Source of the DNA: Pseudomonadota bacterium
GTDB taxonomy: Bacteria; Pseudomonadota; Alphaproteobacteria; Rhizobiales; Rhizobiaceae
Assembly: GCA_003242525.1 (NCBI GenBank)
Contig: QGUU01000208.1
Coordinates: 1 to 5,323, forward strand
Length of the DNA stretch: 5,323 bases
Reading direction: 5' to 3'
Each line of letters opens with the position of its first letter. Position 1 is the stretch's first letter. A program made the translations under genes and the position numbers. Shown here one piece after another: positions 1 through 5,323 of this stretch. The notes beneath the pieces were generated by a model, which was given only the letters and a program-made list of their open reading frames with translations, did no database searches and was not told the origin of the DNA.

Positions 1-1422
1 ATTGCGCGATGCCTGGTCCAGCGAGGCGGGAATCCGCGACAGGCCCGCTTCGATGCCACCGGCCGAAATTGCCAGGAAACGGACGGTGAGCGCATAGATC
101 ACGGCCGCGCCGGAGCCTATGAAAAGCAGGCCGGTCGAGAAGCCGAGCCAGTTCGTGGCCAGCCGGTCGATATGGCCGTCCAGCCCGGCCAGGACGATCA
201 GCACGCCGATGGCGACAACCGTGCCGGGCGCGGCATAGCCGAGCGTCGACAGCCGCAGCAGCCAGGATGATTTCGCGCCGGGCTTCAGGCGCGTGGCATA
301 GGCGACGACAAGGCCGAAGCCGACGGTGACGACGGTTGCCACGGCCGCGATCGTGACGGTGCTGAACGCCTCGCCGATGATCCGCTGCGACAGGCCCGCG
401 AACTGGTAGCGTTCCCACGCCTTGGCGGCCAGATAAAGGGCAGGAGCCACGAAGCCGAGCAGGACGGGCAGGGCGCCTGCTGCCAAGAGGGCGATGCCGC
501 TCCCTTTAGCGACAGGCTGCGGCACGAGCTTGCGGCTGCGGCGCGCATCGCAGGCATAGCGCTGCTTTCGCCGCGCCCATCGCTCCAGCGCCACCAGCGC
601 CACGACCATCATCAGCAGCACGAGGGCGATCTGCGCCGCACCCGGCAGGTCAGCCCTTGTGATCCAGGTCGTGTAGATCGAAACCGTCATCGTCCGCACG
701 CCAAGAAACTCGGCCGCGCCTATGTCGTTCAGCGTTTCCATGAGGGCGAGGCTGATGCCAACCGCAACGGCCGGACGCGCCAGGGGCAGCGCCACGCGCC
801 AGAAGACGCCGCGGCGCGAGACGCCGAGCGTACGCGCGGCCTCGATGAGAGTGCCCGACTGGGTGATGAACATGGCCCGCGTGGGGATGTAGACATAGGG
901 GTAAAGCACGAAGCCCAGCAGCATTATGCAGCCGGTCATGGAGCGTATGTCGGGTAACCGGAAATCGCGCGGGCTCTCATAGCCCAGCAGCCAGCGGATC
1001 GCACCCTGCAGCGGGCCGATCGGGTGGAGTATGTCCAGATAGGCATAGGCTATGATGTAGGTGGGAACGGCCAGCGGCAGCAGAAGCGCCCATTCCAGCA
1101 CCCGCCTGCCGGGGAAATCATAGGCCGTGACAAGCCAGGCGGTGGTCGTGCCGATAATGGCCGTCGCTAGGCCCACGCCGGCCAGCAATATCGCCGTATC
1201 CCACAGGGCAACCGGCAGGACGGTGGAAAAGAGATGGTCCCAAAGGCCGTCCGACCCCTTGGCCGCCTCCAAAAGCAGCCCGGTGAAGGGAACCAGCACG
1301 AACAAGGCTATCAGCCCTGCCGAAAGCAGCCAGCCGCTGGCGGAGAACCAGGTGGGCCGGGCTGCCTTCGGGCGGGCGAAAGCTGCCGCGCGGAAGGAAG
1401 GCGCCAACGGGGCGCCTTCCAT
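1..1422 (-). CDS. fbpB: Iron(III) ABC transporter, fused double permease (3' end cut by window edge)
   Basis: Inner-membrane channel of a ferric-iron-type ABC importer; it would take substrate from the binding protein encoded just upstream. I translated the minus strand from the ATG at 1422-1420 and it stays open for 474 codons to base 1, so the C-terminus is missing. A first hydrophobic segment lies at about residues 31-51, followed by many more. The first cytoplasmic EAA loop is seen from residue 194 (EAARTLGVSRR...LPLARP), and the start of a second is at the edge (SLDQASRN, residues 467-474). Two EAA loops in one chain are typical of FbpB/SfuB-type permeases of roughly 500-560 residues, which need no second permease. 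The ATG is 4 nt past the fbpA stop, implying translational coupling. The start is uncertain: GAGGAA sits almost against the ATG, and a TTG at codon 6 has GGAAGG 7 nt upstream. Substrate is inferred from the neighbours. Confidence 0.9.
   Translation of the reverse strand, partial: MEGAPLAPSFRAAAFARPKAARPTWFSASGWLLSAGLIALFVLVPFTGLLLEAAKGSDGLWDHLFSTVLPVALWDTAILLAGVGLATAIIGTTTAWLVTAYDFPGRRVLEWALLLPLAVPTYIIAYAYLDILHPIGPLQGAIRWLLGYESPRDFRLPDIRSMTGCIMLLGFVLYPYVYIPTRAMFITQSGTLIEAARTLGVSRRGVFWRVALPLARPAVAVGISLALMETLNDIGAAEFLGVRTMTVSIYTTWITRADLPGAAQIALVLLMMVVALVALERWARRKQRYACDARRSRKLVPQPVAKGSGIALLAAGALPVLLGFVAPALYLAAKAWERYQFAGLSQRIIGEAFSTVTIAAVATVVTVGFGLVVAYATRLKPGAKSSWLLRLSTLGYAAPGTVVAIGVLIVLAGLDGHIDRLATNWLGFSTGLLFIGSGAAVIYALTVRFLAISAGGIEAGLSRIPASLDQASRN
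1396..1420 (-). promoter_or_regulatory. Hairpin across the fbpB translation start
   Basis: A perfect 10-bp inverted repeat, GGAAGGCGCC / GGCGCCTTCC, with a 5-nt loop. In the minus-strand mRNA the G of the fbpB ATG is the first paired base and the stem covers codons 1-9. It is not followed by a U-run, so a classical terminator is unlikely. Inferred role: damping translation of the permease or protecting the 3' end of the fbpA message, as known for hairpins after binding-protein genes in other ABC importer operons. Confidence 0.55.
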
Positions 1423-1426
1423 TTCC

Positions 1427-2449
1427 TCAGTTGTCAAAACCGACCTTGTCGACAATTTCGCTTGCCTGCTTGCGATGGCTGACGATCTCCGACAGCGACT
1501 TGTCGTCGATCTTCAACTCGCCGAAGGAGGCGATGATCGGATCAATCGCAGCGCCGGGCTTGACCGGATATTCGTAATTGGCCTCGGCATAGATCTTCTG
1601 GGCCTCGTCAGAGACCAGATATTCCAGAAGCTTCACGGCCTCGTCCCTGTTCGGGGCATGTTTGGCTATCGCCGCGCCGCTGATGTTCACCTGCGTGCCG
1701 CCGTCCTTGAAGGTCGGGAGGATGACCTTGATGGCTTCCGCCCAGGCGACCTGCTCCTCGCCGCCCCGGCCGGATTTCATAAGGCCGACATAGTAGGAAT
1801 TGGCGATGCCGATGTCGCAAATGCCGCCCAGTATGTCCTTGGCGACGTCGCGGTCGCCGCCGCCAGCCTTGCGGGCAAGATTGTCCTTGACGCCGGCCAG
1901 CCACTTTTCGGTTTCCTCGGCGCCGTAATGGGCGATGTAGTCCGCAAACAGTGCGGTGTTGTAGGGATGCTGGCCGGAACGGATGCAGACCTTGCCCTTC
2001 CATTTCGGGTCTGCCAGATCCTCATAGTTGAAGGATTCCAGCTCGAGATCCTTGGCCGCGTAAAGCACGCGCGCACGCATGGAAAGGCTGAACCAGTGGC
2101 CCTCCGGATCCCGCAGCTGTTCCGGCACCGCCGCGTTCAACGCCTCGGATTCGATCGGCTGGGTGACGCCCTTTTCCACCAGGTCCACCAGATTGCCGGC
2201 GTCCACCACCATCAATATGTCTGCGGGAGAACTTTCGCCTTCGGAGGCGACGCGCTCGGCCAGGCCATCCTTCAGGAACACCGTATTGACCTTCGTGCCG
2301 GTCGATTTTTCGTAGGCTTCGAGGAGAGGGGCGACGAGTGCCGGTTCTCGCGTGGTATAGAGATTGATCTCGGCCGCTGCGGCCACGGACGGGCCGGCCA
2401 GAAGCGATGCTGCAGCTATGGCGGATGCCAGGATGGAGTGCGAGTTCAT
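1427..2449 (-). CDS. fbpA: Ferric iron ABC transporter, periplasmic substrate-binding protein
   Basis: Periplasmic binding protein that delivers Fe3+ to the FbpB permease. The 340-residue chain starts with a signal peptide (hydrophobic about 6-25, probable cleavage after Ala26 before EINLYTTRE). Its n-region has no Lys or Arg, which is unusual. The mature part resembles the FbpA/FutA group: LYTTREPA near 30, a SPADILMVVDAG stretch, and NSYYVG with adjacent Tyr219-Tyr220, the pair that binds ferric iron in characterised FbpA proteins. The only two cysteines, Cys155 and Cys211, could form a disulfide. The position of the metal-binding His of Haemophilus FbpA appears to be Glu35 here. I chose the ATG at 2449 because GGAGGG lies just before it and a signal peptide follows; an in-frame ATG at 2485 would add 12 residues with no comparable ribosome site. 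Related proteins bind other ligands (hexose phosphate, aminoethylphosphonate), but the Tyr pair favours iron. Confidence 0.9.
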   Translation of the reverse strand: MNSHSILASAIAAASLLAGPSVAAAAEINLYTTREPALVAPLLEAYEKSTGTKVNTVFLKDGLAERVASEGESSPADILMVVDAGNLVDLVEKGVTQPIESEALNAAVPEQLRDPEGHWFSLSMRARVLYAAKDLELESFNYEDLADPKWKGKVCIRSGQHPYNTALFADYIAHYGAEETEKWLAGVKDNLARKAGGGDRDVAKDILGGICDIGIANSYYVGLMKSGRGGEEQVAWAEAIKVILPTFKDGGTQVNISGAAIAKHAPNRDEAVKLLEYLVSDEAQKIYAEANYEYPVKPGAAIDPIIASFGELKIDDKSLSEIVSHRKQASEIVDKVGFDN

Positions 2450-2453
2450 GTAA

Positions 2454-2459
2454 CCCTCC
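2454..2459 (-). promoter_or_regulatory. Ribosome binding site deciding the fbpA start
   Basis: On the minus strand GGAGGG stands 4 nt before the ATG at 2449, a strong Shine-Dalgarno match. It favours this ATG over the in-frame ATG at 2485. Confidence 0.75.
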
Positions 2460-2475
2460 GTTAGGAACGGCACCC

Positions 2476-2505
2476 CTAGCACCATTTCATGACTAGGTCA
2501 GTCAA
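2476..2505 (-). promoter_or_regulatory. Candidate fbpA promoter
   Basis: Minus-strand TTGACT (2505-2500) is a good -35 element. With an 18-nt spacer the hexamer at 2481-2476 is TGCTAG, a poor -10 (2 of 6 to TATAAT). The -35 lies inside the TGA-N9-TCA dyad, the geometry expected for repression. Transcription from here would start near 2469, downstream of the alternative ATG at 2485, which agrees with the chosen fbpA start. The -10 assignment is weak. Confidence 0.35.
2490..2504. promoter_or_regulatory. Putative iron-responsive operator (RirA-type, TGA-N9-TCA)
   Basis: The sequence TGACTAGGTCAGTCA is a dyad with 5-bp arms (TGACT / AGTCA) and fits exactly TGA-N9-TCA, the core reported for the iron-responsive operator recognised by RirA in rhizobia. 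It overlaps the -35 of the candidate fbpA promoter, about 41-55 bases before the start codon. RirA represses iron-uptake genes when iron is plentiful, which fits a ferric transporter. The core alone has only six fixed bases, so a chance match is possible. No such core was found before fbpC in 3640-3760. Confidence 0.5.
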
Positions 2506-2530
2506 GTTTTGTTGGACGAGATAACATCGA

Positions 2531-2548
2531 TATCACGAAAATGTGATA
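2531..2548. promoter_or_regulatory. Second dyad upstream of fbpA, regulator unknown
   Basis: TATCAC-N6-GTGATA is a perfect inverted repeat with 6-bp arms in an AT-rich stretch of otherwise GC-rich DNA, 82-99 bases upstream of the fbpA ATG. It has the size of a dimeric repressor or activator site. The arms are in the opposite sense to a CRP site (TGTGA-N6-TCACA), and it is not an FNR/FixK box. It is too short and lacks a T-run for an fbpC terminator. I cannot name its regulator. Confidence 0.35.
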
Positions 2549-2592
2549 ATGGCCGATAGGTCCGCCGAAAGGAGGCAAGCGCAGAGGCGCGG

Positions 2593-3639
2593 TCAGAATG
2601 CCAGAACGCGATCGGCCAGGACCGAGATCCTGACCTCGGACGTGCCGTCGGGCAGGCGCTCCATGGTGCGCACCTTCAGCGGCATGTCGAGCCCCTCCAC
2701 CCGCAAGATGATCTGCTCGACCTCCCCCTGGAAGATTCGCTGCTCGATCCTGGCCGGCAGGTCGCCCTGTTCCAGGGAGACGGTGATTGCCTGGGGCCGC
2801 ACGAAAAGGGTCGCGGCGCTATCGGGTTGAAGATCGAGTTTCTGAGGGAAATTGCCAATCGGGGTCTTCAGCGTTCCGTCGCGGTATATGCCGGGTATCC
2901 TGTTGAAGGCGCAGAAGAATTCAGCCGCATAGGCGCTGTTGGGCCGATCGTGCAGGTCATAGGGCGAACCCTGCTGGACGATCCTGCCGGCGCGCATGAG
3001 CACCACGCGATCTACTGAGGACAGCGCCTCCTGCGGGTCGTGCGTGACCATGATCACGGTCGTGTTCAGCGACTTGAGGAGAGCGAGCGTTTCGGTCCGT
3101 ACCTTTTCCCGCAGCCCATGGTCGAGATTCGAGAAGGGCTCATCCATCAGAACGATCTTCGGACGGGGCGCAAGGGCGCGTGCAAGTGCCACGCGCTGCT
3201 GTTCTCCGCCGGAAAGCGTGTGCGGGTAGCGGTCCACCAGGTGCTGTACGCCGACCCGTTCGATCGCATCGGCGGCGTAGGACGCAGCCTTCTGCCTGGA
3301 CAGCCGCTTCAGGCCGAAAAGGATGTTGTCGCGCACCGTGAGATGCGGGAAGAGCGCATAGTCCTGGAAAACAAAGCCGATATTGCGTGCCTCGGGCTCA
3401 ACGAATGTCTGCGGGCCGTTGACCTCTCCCCCTTCCAGGAAGATCTGACCCCCGTCGACCGTTTCCACCCCTGCGATCAGGCGAAGCAGCGTCGATTTTC
3501 CGCAGCCCGAATGCCCGACAAGCGAAACGACCTCGCCACGGGGAACATCAAGGCAGATGTCCGCTACCGCGGCGATGCTCCCGAAGGAACGGCTGACGTG
3601 CAGCAATTTCAGGGCGAGTTCGTCGCTAGGCCGATCCAT
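2593..3639 (-). CDS. fbpC: Iron(III) ABC transporter, ATP-binding protein
   Basis: Cytoplasmic ATPase that would drive FbpB; a 348-residue protein of normal FbpC/PotA-like length. All ATPase motifs are intact: Walker A GHSGCGKST at 42-50, Q-loop Gln92 (FVFQDYALFPHLTV), signature LSGGEQQR at 142-149, Walker B IVLMDE at 162-167, D-loop SNLD at 170-173, and switch His200 (VTHDPQEA). Residues from about 250 to the end form a TOBE-like regulatory domain (LFVRPQAITV). The ATG at 3639 has GGAG 7 nt upstream, and an in-frame stop occurs shortly before it, so no longer ATG start exists. It is the first transporter gene and is separated from fbpA by 143 bp with no convincing terminator, so read-through is likely. 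Substrate is inferred from fbpA; the ATPase alone could equally serve spermidine, sulfate or phosphonate importers. Confidence 0.93.
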   Translation of the reverse strand: MDRPSDELALKLLHVSRSFGSIAAVADICLDVPRGEVVSLVGHSGCGKSTLLRLIAGVETVDGGQIFLEGGEVNGPQTFVEPEARNIGFVFQDYALFPHLTVRDNILFGLKRLSRQKAASYAADAIERVGVQHLVDRYPHTLSGGEQQRVALARALAPRPKIVLMDEPFSNLDHGLREKVRTETLALLKSLNTTVIMVTHDPQEALSSVDRVVLMRAGRIVQQGSPYDLHDRPNSAYAAEFFCAFNRIPGIYRDGTLKTPIGNFPQKLDLQPDSAATLFVRPQAITVSLEQGDLPARIEQRIFQGEVEQIILRVEGLDMPLKVRTMERLPDGTSEVRISVLADRVLAF

Positions 3640-3845
3640 GCTGCTGCTCCGGCGTCATTGGTCATGTCTCAGAGATATCCATTGACTTGCTTTTGTCCAA
3701 GGCGGTGATCTGGCGCAGTTGGGCAAGACGTGCCGGAATGAATGCAAACCGCAGGAACGCAGCGCTCAATACCCCCGAGATCCCGTTCCTTCGACAGGGA
3801 AAGGAAGTACTTGACCCGTACGTTTTTGAAACGAAAGGGGGAAAA
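3640..3845. other. Spacer between fbpC and tRNA-Thr
   Basis: No gene is supported here. It holds a candidate fbpC promoter and small inverted repeats: TTCCTT (3786-3791) with AAGGAA (3801-3806), and CGTTT (3821-3825) with AAACG (3829-3833). After the tRNA CCA the minus strand reads TTTT then CCCCC. Neither repeat is followed by a T-run on the minus strand, so I do not call a tRNA terminator. Short open frames in it are not convincing. Confidence 0.5.
3672..3700 (-). promoter_or_regulatory. Candidate fbpC promoter
   Basis: On the minus strand TTGGAC (3700-3695) and TATCTC (3677-3672) are separated by 17 nt, 33 nt before the fbpC ATG. Each hexamer matches the sigma70-type consensus at 3 of 6 bases, so this is a plausible but weak call. 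An imperfect dyad, TTGGAC and GTCAA, spans the -35 side. Confidence 0.3.
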
Positions 3846-3920
<75 letters not shown>

Positions 3921-4022
3921 GCCAGAATGCGCCGCCTTCTGCCATATCGTCCCGGCAAGCGCAAGCTGTGTATGAAGGCTTTGTGCGGGCGTGTGGATGC
4001 GCTATTCGCCACAGCCATGCAG

Positions 4023-4038
4023 GCGCCATAATTGGCGC
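4023..4038. repeat. Short inverted repeat upstream of the 57-residue ORF
   Basis: GCGCCA-TAAT-TGGCGC is a perfect 6-bp-arm dyad, 22 nt before the small ORF. It contains CATAAT (4027-4032), a 5-of-6 match to a -10 element on the plus strand, although no good -35 stands at the right distance. It may be an operator over a promoter, or chance. Confidence 0.25.
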
Positions 4039-4059
4039 TATGGATCGATTGGGTGGATC

Positions 4060-4233
4060 ATGACGGGACGTAATTCTCGACCTGACAAACCGACCGATGA
4101 CCGCAAGGCGAGGCTCGCGGAAGCCCTGCGCGCCAATCTCCAGAAGCGCAAGGCGCAATTGCGCGCGCGCCGTGCGGGGCAAGCCGATGTGAGACCCGAG
4201 GGGCTTCCGGCTGCGCCGAAGCAAAAGGACTGA
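4060..4233 (+). CDS. Small conserved-type basic protein upstream of murA, function unknown
   Basis: A 57-residue soluble protein with no signal peptide or membrane segment. Residues 12-40 (for example RKARLAEALRANLQKRKAQLR) look like one amphipathic, Arg/Lys-rich helix; the C-terminal tail is Pro/Ala-rich and ends in PKQKD. It resembles the small hypothetical proteins with an 'ALRANL..RKAQ.RAR' pattern that I recall beside murA in Hyphomicrobiales; I know of no established function. The ATG at 4060 has GGTGGA close upstream. The longer open frame from 3991 adds residues without protein-like character and runs through the likely tRNA promoter region, so I reject it. A hairpin and 113 bp separate it from murA, so co-transcription is possible but not shown. 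Nucleic-acid binding is conceivable from the charge only. Confidence 0.7.
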   Translation: MTGRNSRPDKPTDDRKARLAEALRANLQKRKAQLRARRAGQADVRPEGLPAAPKQKD

Positions 4234-4236
4234 TCG

Positions 4237-4271
4237 GTTTTCCGCCGGAGGGAAAACGGTTTCTTGAACCG
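4237..4271 (+). terminator. Two adjacent small hairpins after the 57-residue ORF, possible weak terminator
   Basis: GTTTTCC (4237-4243) pairs with GGAAAAC (4251-4257) around a 7-nt loop, starting 3 nt after the stop codon. It is followed by GGTTTCTT, only moderately T-rich. A second stem, CGGTT (4257-4261) with AACCG (4267-4271), shares base 4257, so the two could be alternative folds. The first stem might reduce read-through into murA; the T-tract is poor. Confidence 0.3.
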
Positions 4272-4291
4272 CACGGCTGCCTACGCTAGGG
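4263..4291 (+). promoter_or_regulatory. Candidate murA promoter
   Basis: CTTGAA (4263-4268) and CTAGGG (4286-4291) are 17 nt apart, resembling the alphaproteobacterial housekeeping pattern CTTGAC-N17-CTATAT at 5 of 6 and 3 of 6 bases. Transcription would begin near 4298, giving a leader of about 50 nt before murA. The -35 overlaps the second hairpin. Confidence 0.3.
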
Positions 4292-4346
4292 CTGTGCCTT
4301 ACTCAACCGATTGAAAGCCGACGTCCACGCCGGCCGGGGAAATTTT

Positions 4347-5323
4347 ATGGATCGAATCAGGATCATCGGCGGCAGGGAACTCACCGGTACAATTCCGATT
4401 TCAGGCGCCAAGAACGCGGCGCTGCCGCTCATGATCGCCTCGCTGCTTACGCGGGAGACGCTCACGCTGGAAAATGTGCCGCATCTCGCGGATGTGGAAC
4501 AGCTGACCCGCATCCTCGGCAACCACGGTGTGGACTATTCGGTCAATGGCAAGCGGGGCCACCAGAACGGTAGCCCCAGCGGTTACGCACGCACGATCAA
4601 TTTTACTGCGGAGAACATCGTCGACACCACCGCGCCCTATGAGCTCGTCTCGAAGATGCGGGCTTCCTTCTGGGTCATCGGTCCGCTGCTGGCGCGCATG
4701 GGCGTCGCCAAGGTATCGCTTCCCGGTGGCTGCGCTATCGGCACGCGCCCGGTCGATCTCTTCATCGACGGGTTGCGCCAGCTTGGCGCCGAGATCGATG
4801 TGGATACGGGCTATGTCGTGGCCACGGCGAAGAATGGATTGGTCGGGAACCGTTATGTCTTCCCGAAGGTCTCGGTTGGCGCCACCCATGTCCTGATGAT
4901 GGCTGCAACGCTGGCGCGGGGCCAGACCGTTCTGGAAAACGCCGCGCGTGAGCCAGAGATCGTCAATCTGGCAGAGTGCCTGATCGCCATGGGAGCCAAG
5001 ATCCATGGGGCGGGCACCTCCACCATCACCATCGAGGGCGTGGACGAACTGTCCGGCGCGAAGGTCCGCGTCATTCCGGACCGCATCGAAACTGGTACTT
5101 ACGCCATGGCAGTCGCAATGACTGGGGGCGACGTGCTGCTGCAGGGGGCACAGCCGGATCTTTTGCAGGCGGCACTGGACGTCATTGAACGAACGGGGGC
5201 AGAGATCACGCCTACCAACCAAGGCATAAGGGTAAGGCGCAATGGCGCTGGCATTGCGCCAGTCGACGTCACCACCGAACCCTTCCCCGGCTTCCCCACC
5301 GACCTGCAGGCCCAGTTCATGGG
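4347..5323 (+). CDS. murA: UDP-N-acetylglucosamine 1-carboxyvinyltransferase (3' end cut by window edge)
   Basis: Cytoplasmic enzyme that transfers enolpyruvate from phosphoenolpyruvate to UDP-GlcNAc, the first committed step of peptidoglycan synthesis. There are 325 codons of an expected 430 or so. Visible landmarks are SGAKNA with Lys22-Asn23, Arg105 in MRASFW, the catalytic loop [14 protein letters not shown] with Cys129 (Cys115 in E. coli), DRIETGTY, and Asp319 in FPTDLQAQF (Asp305 in E. coli, the general base). The constant offset of 14 shows an insertion at about residues 68-82 ([14 protein letters not shown]), common in alphaproteobacterial MurA. Since the loop residue is Cys and not Asp, the enzyme should be open to fosfomycin alkylation. 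The ATG has GGGGA 6 nt upstream. A long open frame on the opposite strand is a shadow. Confidence 0.97.
   Translation, partial: MDRIRIIGGRELTGTIPISGAKNAALPLMIASLLTRETLTLENVPHLADVEQLTRILGNHGVDYSVNGKRGHQNGSPSGYARTINFTAENIVDTTAPYELVSKMRASFWVIGPLLARMGVAKVSLPGGCAIGTRPVDLFIDGLRQLGAEIDVDTGYVVATAKNGLVGNRYVFPKVSVGATHVLMMAATLARGQTVLENAAREPEIVNLAECLIAMGAKIHGAGTSTITIEGVDELSGAKVRVIPDRIETGTYAMAVAMTGGDVLLQGAQPDLLQAALDVIERTGAEITPTNQGIRVRRNGAGIAPVDVTTEPFPGFPTDLQAQFM

Noticed and set aside
285..557. 90-codon minus-strand open frame within the permease
   Set aside because: It lies out of frame inside the continuous fbpB reading frame and its Ser/Arg/Pro-rich translation is not protein-like.
1127..2464. 445-codon plus-strand open frame opposite fbpA and the fbpB 5' end
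   Set aside because: It is antisense to two well-supported genes, has no family resemblance or domain pattern, and long shadow frames are expected in GC-rich coding DNA.
2543..2548. CRP/FNR-type site near 2531-2548
   Set aside because: The half-sites TATCAC and GTGATA are in the reverse order to TGTGA-N6-TCACA and do not fit TTGAT-N4-ATCAA.
2560..2592. Terminator after fbpC
   Set aside because: Only GCGC-AGAG-GCGC (4-bp stem) and an interrupted CCGCC/GGAGG pairing are present, with no T-run on the minus strand.
3040..3708. 222-codon plus-strand open frame opposite fbpC
   Set aside because: Antisense shadow of an ABC ATPase with all motifs intact on the minus strand.
4401..5222. 273-codon minus-strand open frame opposite murA
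   Set aside because: Shadow of an unmistakable murA; its His/Arg/Asp-rich composition is typical of antisense GC-rich frames.

Overview
The window looks like chromosomal DNA of a GC-rich alphaproteobacterium, most probably of the order Hyphomicrobiales (Rhizobiales: Brucella/Mesorhizobium/Phyllobacteriaceae-like). The clues are the MurA sequence with its alphaproteobacterial insertion and wording, a small basic ORF just upstream of murA, and an FbpA of the 'YTTRE...' type. Genus cannot be fixed from the sequence alone.

Layout. Positions 1-3639 hold a minus-strand ABC importer transcribed right to left in the order ATPase (fbpC, 3639->2593), periplasmic binding protein (fbpA, 2449->1427), fused double permease (fbpB, 1422-> beyond position 1, C-terminus cut off). 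The tyrosine pair in the binding protein, the paired EAA motifs in one permease and the FbpC-like ATPase point to ferric iron uptake. A 143-bp gap between fbpC and fbpA holds a candidate promoter overlapped by a TGA-N9-TCA dyad. This matches the published core of the rhizobial iron-responsive operator bound by RirA. A second, unidentified dyad lies further upstream. A perfect 10-bp hairpin covers the fbpB start.

Positions 3640-3845 are a spacer with a candidate fbpC promoter. A complete minus-strand tRNA-Thr(GGT) with encoded CCA follows at 3846-3920. On the plus strand a 57-residue basic protein (4060-4233) precedes murA (4347-5323, 325 of about 430 codons present), which makes the first committed precursor of peptidoglycan. 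The spacer before murA holds two small hairpins and a candidate promoter.

How they work together. FbpA would capture Fe3+ in the periplasm, FbpB pass it through the inner membrane and FbpC power the transport, with repression when iron is plentiful. The tRNA and the murA side are housekeeping and appear unrelated to the transporter. I see no mobile element, CRISPR array, phage or toxin-antitoxin gene and no clearly new system. The most interesting features are regulatory: the iron-operator-like site, the second dyad, and the start-codon hairpin between binding protein and permease.
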